From the NCBI RefSeq assembly GCF_021228235.1, contig NZ_JAJQRG010000012.1, forward strand, positions 19,875 to 83,874: 64,000 nucleotides of DNA. The letters are read 5' to 3'. The stretch's first letter is position 1. The number at the start of each line of letters is the position of its first letter. Below are positions 46,566-58,002 of this stretch, one piece after another. The position numbers were made by a program, and so were the translations under genes. The stretch is from Pseudophaeobacter flagellatus. Lineage in GTDB: Bacteria; Pseudomonadota; Alphaproteobacteria; Rhodobacterales; Rhodobacteraceae. Below the pieces are notes generated by a model. That model did not search any database and was not told the origin of the DNA. It saw only the letters and a list, made by a program, of their open reading frames with translations.

Positions 46566-47984
46566 ATGGCACGAGATATCCACAAGGCAGGCAACAGCCT
46601 TCCGCCCTATTTCAACATTGATCCAGATGCCGCATTGGCCGAGCTCGACACCCCCACCAGCACCGAAGGCTTTGCCAATATCGCGGCAGGCTGTGCGCGA
46701 GGGCGCGCCGATCTGTCCAGCCGGGGAATGAATGAAGAGGGGCGCAAAGAGCTGCGGCTGTTTTCCACCTGGGAAATCACCCGTTATCTGATCCCGGTGG
46801 CCCAGGCCCATTTTCGCCGGGTGCTGAAGGCCAATCCCGATTTGCCCCAGGGGCGGTCGGAAACCGAAGGGGGGGCCAAATGGTTCACCCTGGATGAGGT
46901 TCTGGTGCTGCGTGCCTTCTTTGGTGCCCAGGGCTCCAAGGCCAAGGATTACACCCCCTATCGCCCCAAAGGCCTGCCGGCCAAACTGGTCTCGGTAGCC
47001 AATTTCAAAGGCGGCGTTGGCAAGACCTCAACCGCGGCGCATCTGGCGATGTCGGCCGCGCTGGATGGCTACAAGGTGCTGGTGATTGATCTGGACAGCC
47101 AGGGGTCGATGACCTCGATCTTTGGTGGCCGGGTCGAAGATGAATGGCAGACGGCCTTTCCGCTGCTGGCGCGTCATTACGGCGAACATCTGCGTACCGA
47201 AAACCAGCGTCGCCTGGATCGTGGCGACGCGCCCCAGCCGCTGGAAGAGGCGCTTTCGGCGGCGATGGAGATGACGGCGCAGGATGTCATTCAAGGCACC
47301 CATTGGCCCAATATCGATCTGATCGGGGCGCAGCTGAACCTCTATTGGGCGGAATTCCAGATCCCGGTCTGGCGCATGGCGGCGCGCAGCTGGAAGCTCT
47401 GGGATGCGCTGACCGACCGGCTGGCCGCAGATGGTGTGCTGGATGACTATGACATCGTCTTTATCGATACCCCGCCGGCCCTGGGATATCTGACCATCAA
47501 TGGTCTGGCGGCTTCTGATATCCTCTTGGTACCGATGGGGGCGTCCTTTCTGGAATTCGACAGCACCGGGCGTTTCTTTGACATGCTGCATTCGACCTTT
47601 GCCTCTATTGAGGAGGGCGAAAACCTGGCGGCCCGGGCGCTGGGGCGGCCCGAGATGGGGTTTGAATGGGATGCGGTGCGGGCGGTGATCACCCGCTATG
47701 ACAGCGCCCAGCAAGGCGAACTGGCTGGGGTGATGCAGGCCTATATGGGGCCGGTGCTTAGCCCGCATAAACAGGATTTCACCGCGCTGATTGGCCAGGC
47801 CGGCGAGCAGGTCTCGGGGATCTACGAGGCCGATTACCGCGATTTCAACCGCGAAACCTATGCGCGTGGCCGCGAAACATTTGATGCCACCTATGCCGCC
47901 TTCAAGCGGCTGCTCTTGGGGGTCTGGCGGCGCGCGGAACTGGAACAAGAGGCAGAAATGCAGGACCAGCGCACGCCGGCCTAA
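46566..47984 (+). CDS. parA: Plasmid partition ATPase ParA (RepA-plasmid type)
   Basis: A 472-residue deviant-Walker ATPase that moves plasmid copies apart. The N-terminal ~140 residues form a helical DNA-binding domain (STWEITRYLIPVAQAHFRRVL). The Walker A is KGGVGKTST (148-156), followed by VLVIDLDSQGSMT (A') and FIDTPPALGYLTINGL (Walker B). The long N-terminal domain marks a type Ia ParA that may autoregulate its own operon. The start at ATG 46566 is the first credible one; the 42 upstream codons lack family sequence. parB follows 51 bases later. Confidence 0.93.
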   Translation: MARDIHKAGNSLPPYFNIDPDAALAELDTPTSTEGFANIAAGCARGRADLSSRGMNEEGRKELRLFSTWEITRYLIPVAQAHFRRVLKANPDLPQGRSETEGGAKWFTLDEVLVLRAFFGAQGSKAKDYTPYRPKGLPAKLVSVANFKGGVGKTSTAAHLAMSAALDGYKVLVIDLDSQGSMTSIFGGRVEDEWQTAFPLLARHYGEHLRTENQRRLDRGDAPQPLEEALSAAMEMTAQDVIQGTHWPNIDLIGAQLNLYWAEFQIPVWRMAARSWKLWDALTDRLAADGVLDDYDIVFIDTPPALGYLTINGLAASDILLVPMGASFLEFDSTGRFFDMLHSTFASIEEGENLAARALGRPEMGFEWDAVRAVITRYDSAQQGELAGVMQAYMGPVLSPHKQDFTALIGQAGEQVSGIYEADYRDFNRETYARGRETFDATYAAFKRLLLGVWRRAELEQEAEMQDQRTPA

Positions 47985-48035
47985 GGCTCTAACAAGGTCA
48001 GCGGCGCAAGATTGGCGCGATGAGGAGATCAGCAA

Positions 48036-49142
48036 ATGGCAAAACGCAAACGGCTTTCCCCGGCGCAAGACACCTATCTTGCCACCCCGCCCGAGGGGAA
48101 ATCAGCCCTGTCGGGGCCGCTGGCCGCCGCGCCGCAAAGCGCCGCTCCCATTGCCCAGGTCGCGGCTGAGGTTTCAACCCAGGCCGCCCTGCAAGAGGTC
48201 ACCGAGGTGCTGCACCGCGCGCGCAGTCGTGGCCTGATGGTGGAAGAAATTCCCCTGGAGATGATCGACGAGACCCATCTGGTACGTGATCGCATCACCC
48301 AGGATGCGGATGAGATGGAGGCCCTGATGAGCTCTTTGCGGGCCCGTGGTCAACAGAGCCCGATTGAGGTGGTGCCGCTGGAGGGGCGAATTGATGGAAA
48401 ATCCTGGGGGCTGATTTCCGGCTGGCGCCGGCTTTCAGCGATGCGCAGGCTCTATGCCCAGGGATCAGAGCCTGAATTTGCCAAGATCAAAGCGCTGGTG
48501 ATCCACCCGGAAAGCGCCGAAGCCGCCTATGTGGCGATGGTGGAAGAGAATGAAATTCGGGTCAATCTGTCCCATTACGAACGTGCCCGTATCGCGGTGC
48601 GCGCTTTGAAAGAGGGGGTCTTTCCCAGCCAGAAGAAAGCGCTGCAGGGGCTGTTTGCCAATGCGCCACGGGCGAAACGGTCCAAGATCGGCAGTTTTGT
48701 CACCCTGGTCGAGGCGCTGGATGCGGTGCTGTATTTCCCTACTGCGATCAGTGAAAAGCTGGGGCTGTCCCTGGTGCGTCAGCTGAATGAGGATGCAGGC
48801 TTTGCCGAGGTTTTGAAGACGGCATTGCAGGCTGGTGAACGGGGCGATGCGGCCAAGGAAACCGCCCTGCTCAGCGCCTGTCTCGCGGCGCGGCAGGCGG
48901 CAGAGAAAGCCACAGCTGATGCGGCTCTAAACTCACCTGTAGAGCCGCATCGGGCGCAGGAGGCCCGACCGCAGATCCGGCGCACAGGGGAAGAGATCAA
49001 TCCCCAGGAACGGGTGACCACCCAGGTCGCGGAGGGGCTGCGCATTGGCTTTCAGCCGGGGGCGCAGCGGATCGAGCTGAGCGGAACGGCGGTTGATGCC
49101 GCATTTCTGGAGGAGTTGAAGGTCTGGTTGCAACAGCGCTGA
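48036..49142 (+). CDS. parB: Plasmid partition protein ParB
   Basis: A 368-residue centromere-binding CTPase-type protein. A basic start (MAKRKRLSP) is followed by the ParB N-domain (IPLEMIDETHLVRDR, then SLRARGQQSPIEVVPL and SGWRRLSAMRRLYA), the ENEIRVNLSHYERARIA box, and a helical DNA-binding region (KRSKIGSFVTLVEAL). It ends in a small C-terminal dimerisation-like segment. It is co-transcribed with parA and followed by a strong terminator and a candidate parS palindrome. Confidence 0.94.
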   Translation: MAKRKRLSPAQDTYLATPPEGKSALSGPLAAAPQSAAPIAQVAAEVSTQAALQEVTEVLHRARSRGLMVEEIPLEMIDETHLVRDRITQDADEMEALMSSLRARGQQSPIEVVPLEGRIDGKSWGLISGWRRLSAMRRLYAQGSEPEFAKIKALVIHPESAEAAYVAMVEENEIRVNLSHYERARIAVRALKEGVFPSQKKALQGLFANAPRAKRSKIGSFVTLVEALDAVLYFPTAISEKLGLSLVRQLNEDAGFAEVLKTALQAGERGDAAKETALLSACLAARQAAEKATADAALNSPVEPHRAQEARPQIRRTGEEINPQERVTTQVAEGLRIGFQPGAQRIELSGTAVDAAFLEELKVWLQQR

Positions 49143-49170
49143 GGCGGGCACACCAATCAGAACGGCGGCA

Positions 49171-49197
49171 GGGGCACAGCAGGCTGTGCCCCTTTTT
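49171..49197 (+). terminator. Strong Rho-independent terminator of the parAB operon
   Basis: GGGGCACAG (49171-49179) and CTGTGCCCC (49184-49192) form a perfect 9-bp stem with a four-base loop, followed by five T. It lies 29 bases after the parB stop. Confidence 0.92.
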
Positions 49198-49234
49198 AGA
49201 GCCTAATACTATATTTTGGCTCTGATAGGGGTGG

Positions 49235-49262
49235 GCAAATGTTTCGCGCGCGAAACATTTGC
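49235..49262. other. parS: Perfect 28-bp palindrome, candidate parS (right)
   Basis: Half-site GCAAATGTTTCGCG followed by its exact complement. The inner 26 bases are identical to those of the palindrome at 44892-44921. The two enclose the repA-parAB module. Confidence 0.75.
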
Positions 49263-49384
49263 GGCAAAGAGAGCGGCAAATTGGATGCGCCTGAGGCGGT
49301 GCATCCGGGAGGCATCCGGGGGCAAAGGGTTTGACTCGCGCGCGCATTTATGAGTTTTGCGCCTCTGAACGATGGCGATCTGTT

Positions 49385-49414
49385 CCCCCTTATCCTTCTT
49401 CAAGGGGGCGTTTT
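49385..49414 (+). terminator. Terminator-like hairpin before a glycosyltransferase gene
   Basis: CCCCCTT (49385-49391) pairs with AAGGGGG (49402-49408) and is followed by CGTTTT. It lies directly before the AGGAG ribosome site of the next gene, so it may stop read-through or act as a leader structure. Confidence 0.45.
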
Positions 49415-49429
49415 GAGGAGAAGCACTGC

Positions 49430-50539
49430 GTGTGCCCTGATACCGGTCTTGAGATAGAAACGATACCGCCTGCTCAGATATCTTCTGCGCCGGTTGCCGC
49501 CGCTGGTCGGCTGGTGGCGGTGGTGGTGACATATAACCGGCTGGATAAATTGCAGGCCACCCTGGCGCGGCTGCTGGAAAGCCCAGAGGCCGAGCTGGCC
49601 GCAGTGGTGGTGGTGGACAATGCCTCCAGCGATGGCACCGGCGCCTGGCTGGCCAGCCAGACTGCGGTGCGGCTGGATATTGTCAGCAGCGCCAGCAACC
49701 GTGGGGGGGCTGGCGGATTTGAGAGGGGCATGCGCCGCGCAATGGAGGCGCATCGCCCCGACTGGCTGGTGGTGATGGATGATGATGGCCGCCCGGCCAA
49801 AGGCGGGCTGGCAGGGTTTCATGACCTGGCGATGTTTCGCAGCGGTGCCGGCGACAAAAAGCAGACAGGAGATTGGGCCAGTGAAGGGGCCTGGGATGCG
49901 GTGGCCGCAGCGGTCTATTTTCCCGAAGGTGGCATCTGCGAGATGAACCGCCCCTCACGCAATCCCTTTTGGCACGGGCGCGAATTCCTACGCACGCTGT
50001 TTGGGGGCGGCCGTTCTGGTTTTCACGTGCAGCCCAGCGATTACGCCGGTCCGGGCTTGCAGATCGATGTGACCTCTTTTGTTGGCTTCTTCATTTCCGC
50101 CCGGGCGGTGCAGCGCATCGGTTACCCGGATCCGGATCTGTTCATCTATGGCGACGATGGGCTTTATACCCTGGGGCTGAGCAAGGCTGGCGGGCGGATC
50201 GGCTTTGAACCTTCGGTGCGGTTTGAACATGACCTTACCACCTTTGTGGCCCGCGACGGCAGTGGCGGCGCCCAGCGAGGCCGCTTTATTCCGCTGTGGA
50301 AGGTCTACTATTACCATCGCAACCTGTTGTTGCTGTACCAGATGGCGGCGGGCTGGTTGTTCTGGCCGGTGCTCTTGGTGATTGTGCCCAAATGGCTGTC
50401 CAAGGTGCGGCTGCACCGCGGAGAGCGGCGGGCGTTCCTGCGACTGATCCGGCGCGCCATCTGGGATGGGCTGCGCCAGCGTCGGGTGATGTCGCATGCA
50501 CGGGTTCTGGATCTTGCCAGAACCCGGAAAAAGGGCTGA
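49430..50539 (+). CDS. Glycosyltransferase, family 2 (GT-A)
   Basis: A 369-residue glycosyltransferase. The GT2 fold is clear: LVAVVVTYNRLDKLQATLARLL, VVVVDNASSDGTGAWL, SNRGGAGGFERGMRRAM and the metal-binding LVVMDDDGRPAKGG. A C-terminal region has FEHDLTT and a hydrophobic patch. It resembles rhamnosyl- or galactofuranosyltransferases of the WcaA/GlfT class; glf and rml genes in the window fit both. A GTG start at 49430 is chosen because AGGAG precedes it by nine bases; the frame is open to 49331. Confidence 0.87.
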   Translation: MCPDTGLEIETIPPAQISSAPVAAAGRLVAVVVTYNRLDKLQATLARLLESPEAELAAVVVVDNASSDGTGAWLASQTAVRLDIVSSASNRGGAGGFERGMRRAMEAHRPDWLVVMDDDGRPAKGGLAGFHDLAMFRSGAGDKKQTGDWASEGAWDAVAAAVYFPEGGICEMNRPSRNPFWHGREFLRTLFGGGRSGFHVQPSDYAGPGLQIDVTSFVGFFISARAVQRIGYPDPDLFIYGDDGLYTLGLSKAGGRIGFEPSVRFEHDLTTFVARDGSGGAQRGRFIPLWKVYYYHRNLLLLYQMAAGWLFWPVLLVIVPKWLSKVRLHRGERRAFLRLIRRAIWDGLRQRRVMSHARVLDLARTRKKG

Positions 50540-50585
50540 AAGCACGCCTGTGCAAGCTGTCTGGGCTTGTCAGGCCCAGGCGGGC

Positions 50586-51443
50586 CTAATTGTTCATGAT
50601 GTCGCGATGATAGCGCCCCAGCAGCAAAAGCCCCAGAGCCATGAGAATGAGGCTGACAAAGATCACATAGGGGATGTTGACGTAGGTTGCCGCATAGGTC
50701 GGATAAAAGGCGGACCGGGACAGGCCGATGATGTGGATCAGCGGATTGTACCACAGGATATCGCGGGCAAATCCGGGCAGGGAATCATAGAGAAAAAAGA
50801 TGCCCGAGGCCAGAAACAGGGGGCGGGTTATGATGGACCAGACCACCTCCCAGATTGGGAACAACCCGATCAGCGCGCAGTTCAAGACGCCAATGCCAAG
50901 GCCCAGAACCATGGTCATCGAAAGGGCGGTAACAACTGCGGGCATATCAATCACGGCGCGGTTCTCGGTCACCATCAGAATGCCGCTGACCAGGATCACC
51001 CCAACCAGAATAGAGGTCAGGCTATTGACCAGAAACCGGGCCAGCACGGCATCGACCCAGGTCACCGAGGGAAAGCGCAACAGCGGCCCGGAAAAGGCAA
51101 TCGCCCGGGCCACGGTATTGGAAACCTTGTTGTAAAGTTCAAAGGGAACATAGCCAGTGGCGTAGAACAGCAGGAATGTTGTGCCCAGGGCGGGGGTCCG
51201 CATCACCAGGGAAAAGCCAAAAGACAACACTATAATCGCGGCCAGGGGTTCCATGATGGCCCAAAGATAGCCCCCCGGCGTGCGGGCATAGCGGGTGGCC
51301 ATCTCGCGCAACATCAGCGCCACGATGGTGCGCAGCGATGAAAAACTGCGATTGGCACCAGAGGCGGGCAGCTGTGCTGCGGGAACCTGGGGCGAGGTCT
51401 CAGAGAGGCCGTCAGAGGCGGCGGCAGCGGGGCGACTTTGCAT
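50586..51443 (-). CDS. kpsM: ABC-2 polysaccharide export permease (KpsM-like)
   Basis: A 285-residue inner-membrane permease of the ABC-2/KpsM class with about six hydrophobic segments (for example PLAAIIVLSFGFSLVM and IWEVVWSIITRPLFLASGIFF). An N-terminal Ala/Pro-rich cytoplasmic tail of ~30 residues precedes the conserved LREMATRYARTPGGYLW. AGGGAG lies five bases before the ATG. It is divergent from kpsE-kpsT, with which it should form one exporter. Confidence 0.88.
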   Translation of the reverse strand: MQSRPAAAASDGLSETSPQVPAAQLPASGANRSFSSLRTIVALMLREMATRYARTPGGYLWAIMEPLAAIIVLSFGFSLVMRTPALGTTFLLFYATGYVPFELYNKVSNTVARAIAFSGPLLRFPSVTWVDAVLARFLVNSLTSILVGVILVSGILMVTENRAVIDMPAVVTALSMTMVLGLGIGVLNCALIGLFPIWEVVWSIITRPLFLASGIFFLYDSLPGFARDILWYNPLIHIIGLSRSAFYPTYAATYVNIPYVIFVSLILMALGLLLLGRYHRDIMNN

Positions 51444-51639
51444 AGGGCTCCCTGCGGGAATCTGTGGTTGTGAAGGACGGGCGGGCAGGCGATACTATGG
51501 GCCAGGATGCGGGCAATTACAAATGGCTCTGGCTGCTTATCATCGCAGAAGAGACAGGGCAGATCGCCAGTGATTTTCAGACCAGTGGTTTTTCAGGCAG
51601 AGGCCTGATGGATTCGAGAAGACAGAAAATGGGGTCAGC
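51444..51639. promoter_or_regulatory. Divergent control region between kpsM and kpsE
   Basis: 196 bases without a gene between outward-facing starts; it must carry both promoters. I see no clear consensus pair. Confidence 0.35.
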
Positions 51640-53040
51640 ATGGATGGGAGCAATGTGGATGCGGGTAAACAAGACCCCATGACAGCAACCGGAGCGAAAG
51701 CGGCCCCGGAGGCCAGATCCGGGGCCAGGCCTGGGGGGAAACCTGCGGCCAAATCCGGCGCTGGCCCCAAAGGCACCCAAAATACGGGCCTCAAGGCCGG
51801 GCAGGGGGGGGGGCAGAAGGCTGTCCCCAAGGCCCAACAGAAGTTGCAGAATCTGCGTCTGCGTCTGCAGGAGGCCGAGGCCAAGCTGCAGGAACAAAGC
51901 TTTCCACTGGCCGGCCCTGCCAAGATGCGCAGACGCCACTGGGGGCTGATCCTCAGCTTTGTGCTGCTGGTGGTGCTGCCGATTGCAGCGGTGATCTTCT
52001 ATCTGACTGCCGTGGCAGAGGACCAATACCAGTCGACGACGGGCTTTACCGTGCGCAGTCAGGAAAGCAGCGGCTCGGCGACAGATCTGTTGGGCGGGCT
52101 GGCCAGCTTTGCCTCCAGCTCCTCTGCCTCGGACAGTGATATCCTGTATGAATTCATCCAAAGCCAGGAGATGATCGCGGTGGTGGACGAGGTGGTGGAC
52201 CTGCGGGCCCATTACAGTCAGCACTGGCCGCGTGACTGGGCCTTTTCGATCTGGCCGGATGCGACGCAAGAAGAAATGGTCTGGTACTGGCAGCGCATCG
52301 TGAGCATTTCCTATGACAGCGGTTCAGGGTTGATCGAGGTCCAGGCGCTGGCCTTTGATCCTGAAACCGCCCAAGCCATCACCCAGGCCATTGTCAAGGA
52401 AAGCCAGATCCGCATCAATGCACTGAACGAACAGGCGAGGGCTGATGCGATTGGCTATGCCCAGGCGGATCTTGACGAGGCGGTCGAGAAGTTGAAGATG
52501 GCGCGCGAGGCGCTGACCCAGTTCCGCACCCGCACCCGCATTGTCGACCCGGAGGCGGATATTCAGGGGCGCATGGGGGTGATGAACAATCTGCAACAGC
52601 AGCTGGCCACCGCATTGATCGATTATGACCTGTTGCGCGGCACTGTGGCCGATGGCGATCCCCGGTTGAAAAAGGGGCAACAGCTGATTGATGTGATCCG
52701 CCAGCGGATCGACAGCGAGCGCCAGACCTTTACCTCTACCAATACCGACACCGGGGCCGTTGGCGAGGATTATCCCTCGCTGATTTCCGAGTTCGAGCGG
52801 CTTACGGTGGATCGTGAATATACCGAAGAGTCCTATCGCGCCGCGCTTACCGGGTTGGCGCTGGCCCGCGACGAAGCGATCCGGCAGAGCCGCTATCTGG
52901 CGACCTATATCAACCCGACCCGGCCGCAGCAGGCGGAATATCCCCAACGGCTCTTGCTGATCGGGCTGGCGACGTTGTTCCTGCTGTTGCTCTGGTCGAT
53001 CCTGGCGCTGATTTATTATTCCATCCGTGATCGCAGCTGA
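51640..53040 (+). CDS. kpsE: Capsule export inner-membrane protein (KpsE/CtrB/BexC-like)
   Basis: A 466-residue polysaccharide co-polymerase (PCP-3) that links the ABC exporter to the outer membrane. A ~100-residue cytoplasmic tail is rich in Ala, Gly, Lys and Pro. A membrane helix (WGLILSFVLLVVLPIAAVIF), a large periplasmic part with long coiled coils (ADLDEAVEKLKMAREALTQF) and a C-terminal membrane helix (LLLIGLATLFLLLLWSILAL) follow. The tail contains a run of ten G (51804-51813) in the coding strand, a possible slippage site. It sits 40 bases before kpsT. Confidence 0.88.
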   Translation: MDGSNVDAGKQDPMTATGAKAAPEARSGARPGGKPAAKSGAGPKGTQNTGLKAGQGGGQKAVPKAQQKLQNLRLRLQEAEAKLQEQSFPLAGPAKMRRRHWGLILSFVLLVVLPIAAVIFYLTAVAEDQYQSTTGFTVRSQESSGSATDLLGGLASFASSSSASDSDILYEFIQSQEMIAVVDEVVDLRAHYSQHWPRDWAFSIWPDATQEEMVWYWQRIVSISYDSGSGLIEVQALAFDPETAQAITQAIVKESQIRINALNEQARADAIGYAQADLDEAVEKLKMAREALTQFRTRTRIVDPEADIQGRMGVMNNLQQQLATALIDYDLLRGTVADGDPRLKKGQQLIDVIRQRIDSERQTFTSTNTDTGAVGEDYPSLISEFERLTVDREYTEESYRAALTGLALARDEAIRQSRYLATYINPTRPQQAEYPQRLLLIGLATLFLLLLWSILALIYYSIRDRS

Positions 53041-53080
53041 AGCGGCCCTATGACAAAACAGATGACAGAGCAGGCACGGC

Positions 53081-53734
53081 ATGATCCGGCTTGAAAACCT
53101 GACCAAGAGCTTCTGGCTGAAGGGCGAGCGCAAGATTGTCATCGACAATCTGAACCTCACCCTGCCCACCGGACGATCGCTGGCGTTGCTGGGGCGCAAT
53201 GGCGCGGGGAAATCCACCCTGTTGCAGATCATTTCCGGCACCATGCGCCCGGACCAGGGCCGGGTGGTCTCTGATGGGACCATCTCTTGGCAGGTGGGGC
53301 TGGGGGGCTCTTTTCATGCCCAGCTGACCGGGGCGGAAAACGTGCGGTTTGTCGCCCGTGTCTACGGGGTCGATACCAAAGAGCTGGTGGATTTTGTCGA
53401 AGATTTTTCTGAGCTGGGGAAATTCTACCACATGCCGGTGCGCAGCTATTCTTCGGGCATGCGGGCGCGTCTGACCTTTGGCGCCTCGATGGGGATTCGG
53501 TTTGACACCTATCTGGTGGATGAGGTCACCGCCGTGGGCGATGCCAGTTTTCGCCGCAAGAGCCGGGCGGTCTTTGCTGAACGCATGCGCCAGTCGGGGG
53601 CGATCATGGTCAACCATGGCATGCCCGAGCTGCGCCAATACTGCGATTCCGGCCTGGTACTGGAAGATGGCAAGGTGCATTACTTTGACGATCTGGAAGA
53701 GGCGATTGCCCTGCATGAGGAACTGATGAAATAA
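53081..53734 (+). CDS. kpsT: ABC polysaccharide export ATP-binding protein (KpsT-like)
   Basis: A 217-residue ATPase of the capsule-export class. Walker A is GRNGAGKST, the signature region is RSYSSGMRARLTFGAS, and Walker B is YLVDEVTAVGD, where the second Asp-Glu pair fits KpsT. It lacks the C-terminal carbohydrate-binding domain of Wzt, which suggests a group 2 or 3 capsule-type route. Its partner is the KpsM-like permease. Confidence 0.92.
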   Translation: MIRLENLTKSFWLKGERKIVIDNLNLTLPTGRSLALLGRNGAGKSTLLQIISGTMRPDQGRVVSDGTISWQVGLGGSFHAQLTGAENVRFVARVYGVDTKELVDFVEDFSELGKFYHMPVRSYSSGMRARLTFGASMGIRFDTYLVDEVTAVGDASFRRKSRAVFAERMRQSGAIMVNHGMPELRQYCDSGLVLEDGKVHYFDDLEEAIALHEELMK

Positions 53735-55653
<1,919 letters not shown>

Positions 55654-55873
55654 TGGTGGGCTTTCTGTTGTCACGACGGCTCTTGCGGGGCTGACCCTAG
55701 CCGAGATCGCAGCCCCTGACGAGAGCGGGCGCCGCAAAATCAGGCTGATCAGGCGGGCCGGGGCGCTTGCACTCTGTTCGCCTGCCTCGTACTTCTCGGT
55801 GGCGGGGGCTGCTGCCGTGTCAGCTGCGGCCCGGCAGGCTGCAGATGGCAGGCCGACAAAAGAGGGAAGAGGC

Positions 55874-56992
55874 ATGAAACGAGCGCTTATCACCGGTGTG
55901 ACCGGCCAGGATGGCTCCTATCTGGCAGAGTTCCTGCTGGAAAAAGGCTATGAGGTGCATGGTATCAAGCGCCGGGCCTCGTCGTTCAATACCCAGCGGG
56001 TGGATCACATCTATCAGGATCCCCATACCGATCACGCCCGTTTCAAACTGCATTACGGCGATCTGAGCGATACCTCGAACCTGACCCGGATCCTGCAGGA
56101 AGTGCAGCCCGACGAGGTCTATAACCTGGGCGCGCAAAGCCATGTTGCCGTGTCTTTTGAAAGCCCGGAATACACCGCGGATGTCGATGCCATGGGCACC
56201 CTGCGCCTGCTAGAGGCGATCCGCTTTCTCGGGCTGGAGAAAAAGACCCGGTTTTACCAGGCCTCTACCTCGGAACTTTATGGTCTGGTGCAGGAAACAC
56301 CGCAGCGCGAGACCACGCCGTTTCACCCGCGCAGCCCCTATGCGGTGGCCAAGATGTATGCCTATTGGATCACCGTGAACTACCGCGAGGCCTATGGCAT
56401 GTATGCCTGCAACGGCATCCTGTTCAACCACGAGAGCCCGCGCCGCGGCGAGACCTTTGTCACCCGCAAGATCACCCGCGGGCTGGCCAATATCGGGCAG
56501 GGGCTGGAAGATTGTCTTTATATGGGCAATATCGACGCGCTGCGCGACTGGGGTCATGCCAAGGATTACGTGCGCATGCAGTGGATGATGCTGCAGCAGG
56601 ACAGCCCGGATGATTTTGTCATCGCCACCGGCAAGCAATATTCGGTGCGCCAGTTCATCATCTGGTCGGCGGCCGAGCTGGGCATCACCCTGGACTTCAC
56701 CGGCACCGGCCTTGATGAGATCGCCACTGTCACAGCAATCGAAGGCGACGCGGCCCCGGCGCTGAAGGTGGGCGATGTGCTGCTGCGGATTGATCCGCGC
56801 TACTTCCGCCCCGCCGAGGTGGAAACCCTGTTGGGTGATCCCACCAAGGCCCGCGAGACACTTGGCTGGGTGCCGGAAATCACCGTCCAGGACATGTGCT
56901 CGGAAATGGTGCGCGAGGATCTGAAGCTGGCCCGCCGCCATGCGCTGCTGAAAGAACACGGCATGGACCTGCCGGTAAGCCTGGAAGTCTAG
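55874..56992 (+). CDS. gmd: GDP-mannose 4,6-dehydratase
   Basis: First step from GDP-mannose to GDP-L-fucose (or GDP-rhamnose/perosamine). The 372-residue SDR opens [20 protein letters not shown], then has [26 protein letters not shown] (catalytic Thr-Ser, Glu) and [19 protein letters not shown]. The start at 55874 has AAGAGG upstream. Next is fcl at a 4-base interval. Confidence 0.97.
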   Translation: MKRALITGVTGQDGSYLAEFLLEKGYEVHGIKRRASSFNTQRVDHIYQDPHTDHARFKLHYGDLSDTSNLTRILQEVQPDEVYNLGAQSHVAVSFESPEYTADVDAMGTLRLLEAIRFLGLEKKTRFYQASTSELYGLVQETPQRETTPFHPRSPYAVAKMYAYWITVNYREAYGMYACNGILFNHESPRRGETFVTRKITRGLANIGQGLEDCLYMGNIDALRDWGHAKDYVRMQWMMLQQDSPDDFVIATGKQYSVRQFIIWSAAELGITLDFTGTGLDEIATVTAIEGDAAPALKVGDVLLRIDPRYFRPAEVETLLGDPTKARETLGWVPEITVQDMCSEMVREDLKLARRHALLKEHGMDLPVSLEV

Positions 56993-56996
56993 GGCG

Positions 56997-57971
56997 ATGA
57001 AGATTTATCTGGCAGGCCATCGCGGCATGGTGGGCGGCGCGATTCTGCGCCAGTTGCAGGCGCGGCGTGCGGCAGGCGAAGATCTGACGCTGCTGACCCG
57101 GACCAGCGCCGAGCTGGACCTGACCAATCAGGCCATGGTGCAGGATTTTTTCCAGGCAGAACAACCCGATCAGGTCATTCTGGCTGCGGCCAAGGTGGGC
57201 GGCATCATTGCCAACAACAGCTACCCTGCCCAGTTCATCTATGAAAACCTGATGATCGAATGCAACGTGATCCATCAGGCCTATGCCGCAGGTGTCAAAA
57301 AGCTTTTGCAGCTTGGCTCTTCCTGCATCTACCCCAAGGCGGCCGCACAGCCGATGGCGGAAAATGCCCTGCTGACCGGCACGCTGGAGCCGACAAATGA
57401 ACCCTATGCGGTGGCCAAGATCGCGGGCATCAAACTGTGTGAGAGTTATAACCGGCAATATGGCACCGATTATCGCTCGGTGATGCCCACCAACCTCTAT
57501 GGGCCGGGCGACAATTTCCACCCGGAAAACAGCCATGTGCTGCCGGCCCTCATTCGCCGCTTTCACGAGGCGGCGCAGGCGGGGCTGCAAGAGGTCACGA
57601 TCTGGGGGTCTGGCAAGCCGAGGCGCGAGTTCCTGCATGTGGACGATATGGCGGCGGCCTCGCTGTTTGTGATGGATCTGGAGCCCGGGCGCTATGCCCG
57701 CGAGACCGCGCCGATGCTGAGCCATATCAACGTGGGTTCGGGCGTGGATGTCAGCATTCTGGAACTGGCGCAGATGGTGGCGCGGGTCACCGGCTTTACC
57801 GGCCAGATCCTGACGGATCCCAGCAAACCCGATGGCACCCTGCGCAAGCTGATGGATGTCACCCGGCTGGATCGGCTGGGCTGGCGCGCCACGATCCCGT
57901 TGGAAGTGGGCATTCGGACCACTTATGACTGGTTCCTGAAGCAGGGGCTGGATAACCTGCGGGCCAAATAG
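56997..57971 (+). CDS. fcl: GDP-L-fucose synthase
   Basis: Epimerises and reduces GDP-4-keto-6-deoxymannose to GDP-L-fucose. The 324-residue SDR has [10 protein letters not shown] at the start, [28 protein letters not shown] (Tyr-x3-Lys) and the [20 protein letters not shown] region. It follows gmd closely with AGGG upstream, so both act in sequence with manC downstream. Confidence 0.96.
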   Translation: MKIYLAGHRGMVGGAILRQLQARRAAGEDLTLLTRTSAELDLTNQAMVQDFFQAEQPDQVILAAAKVGGIIANNSYPAQFIYENLMIECNVIHQAYAAGVKKLLQLGSSCIYPKAAAQPMAENALLTGTLEPTNEPYAVAKIAGIKLCESYNRQYGTDYRSVMPTNLYGPGDNFHPENSHVLPALIRRFHEAAQAGLQEVTIWGSGKPRREFLHVDDMAAASLFVMDLEPGRYARETAPMLSHINVGSGVDVSILELAQMVARVTGFTGQILTDPSKPDGTLRKLMDVTRLDRLGWRATIPLEVGIRTTYDWFLKQGLDNLRAK

Positions 57972-58002
57972 GCCAAAAGATGTGATTGCAAAAGGGGTAG
58001 CC

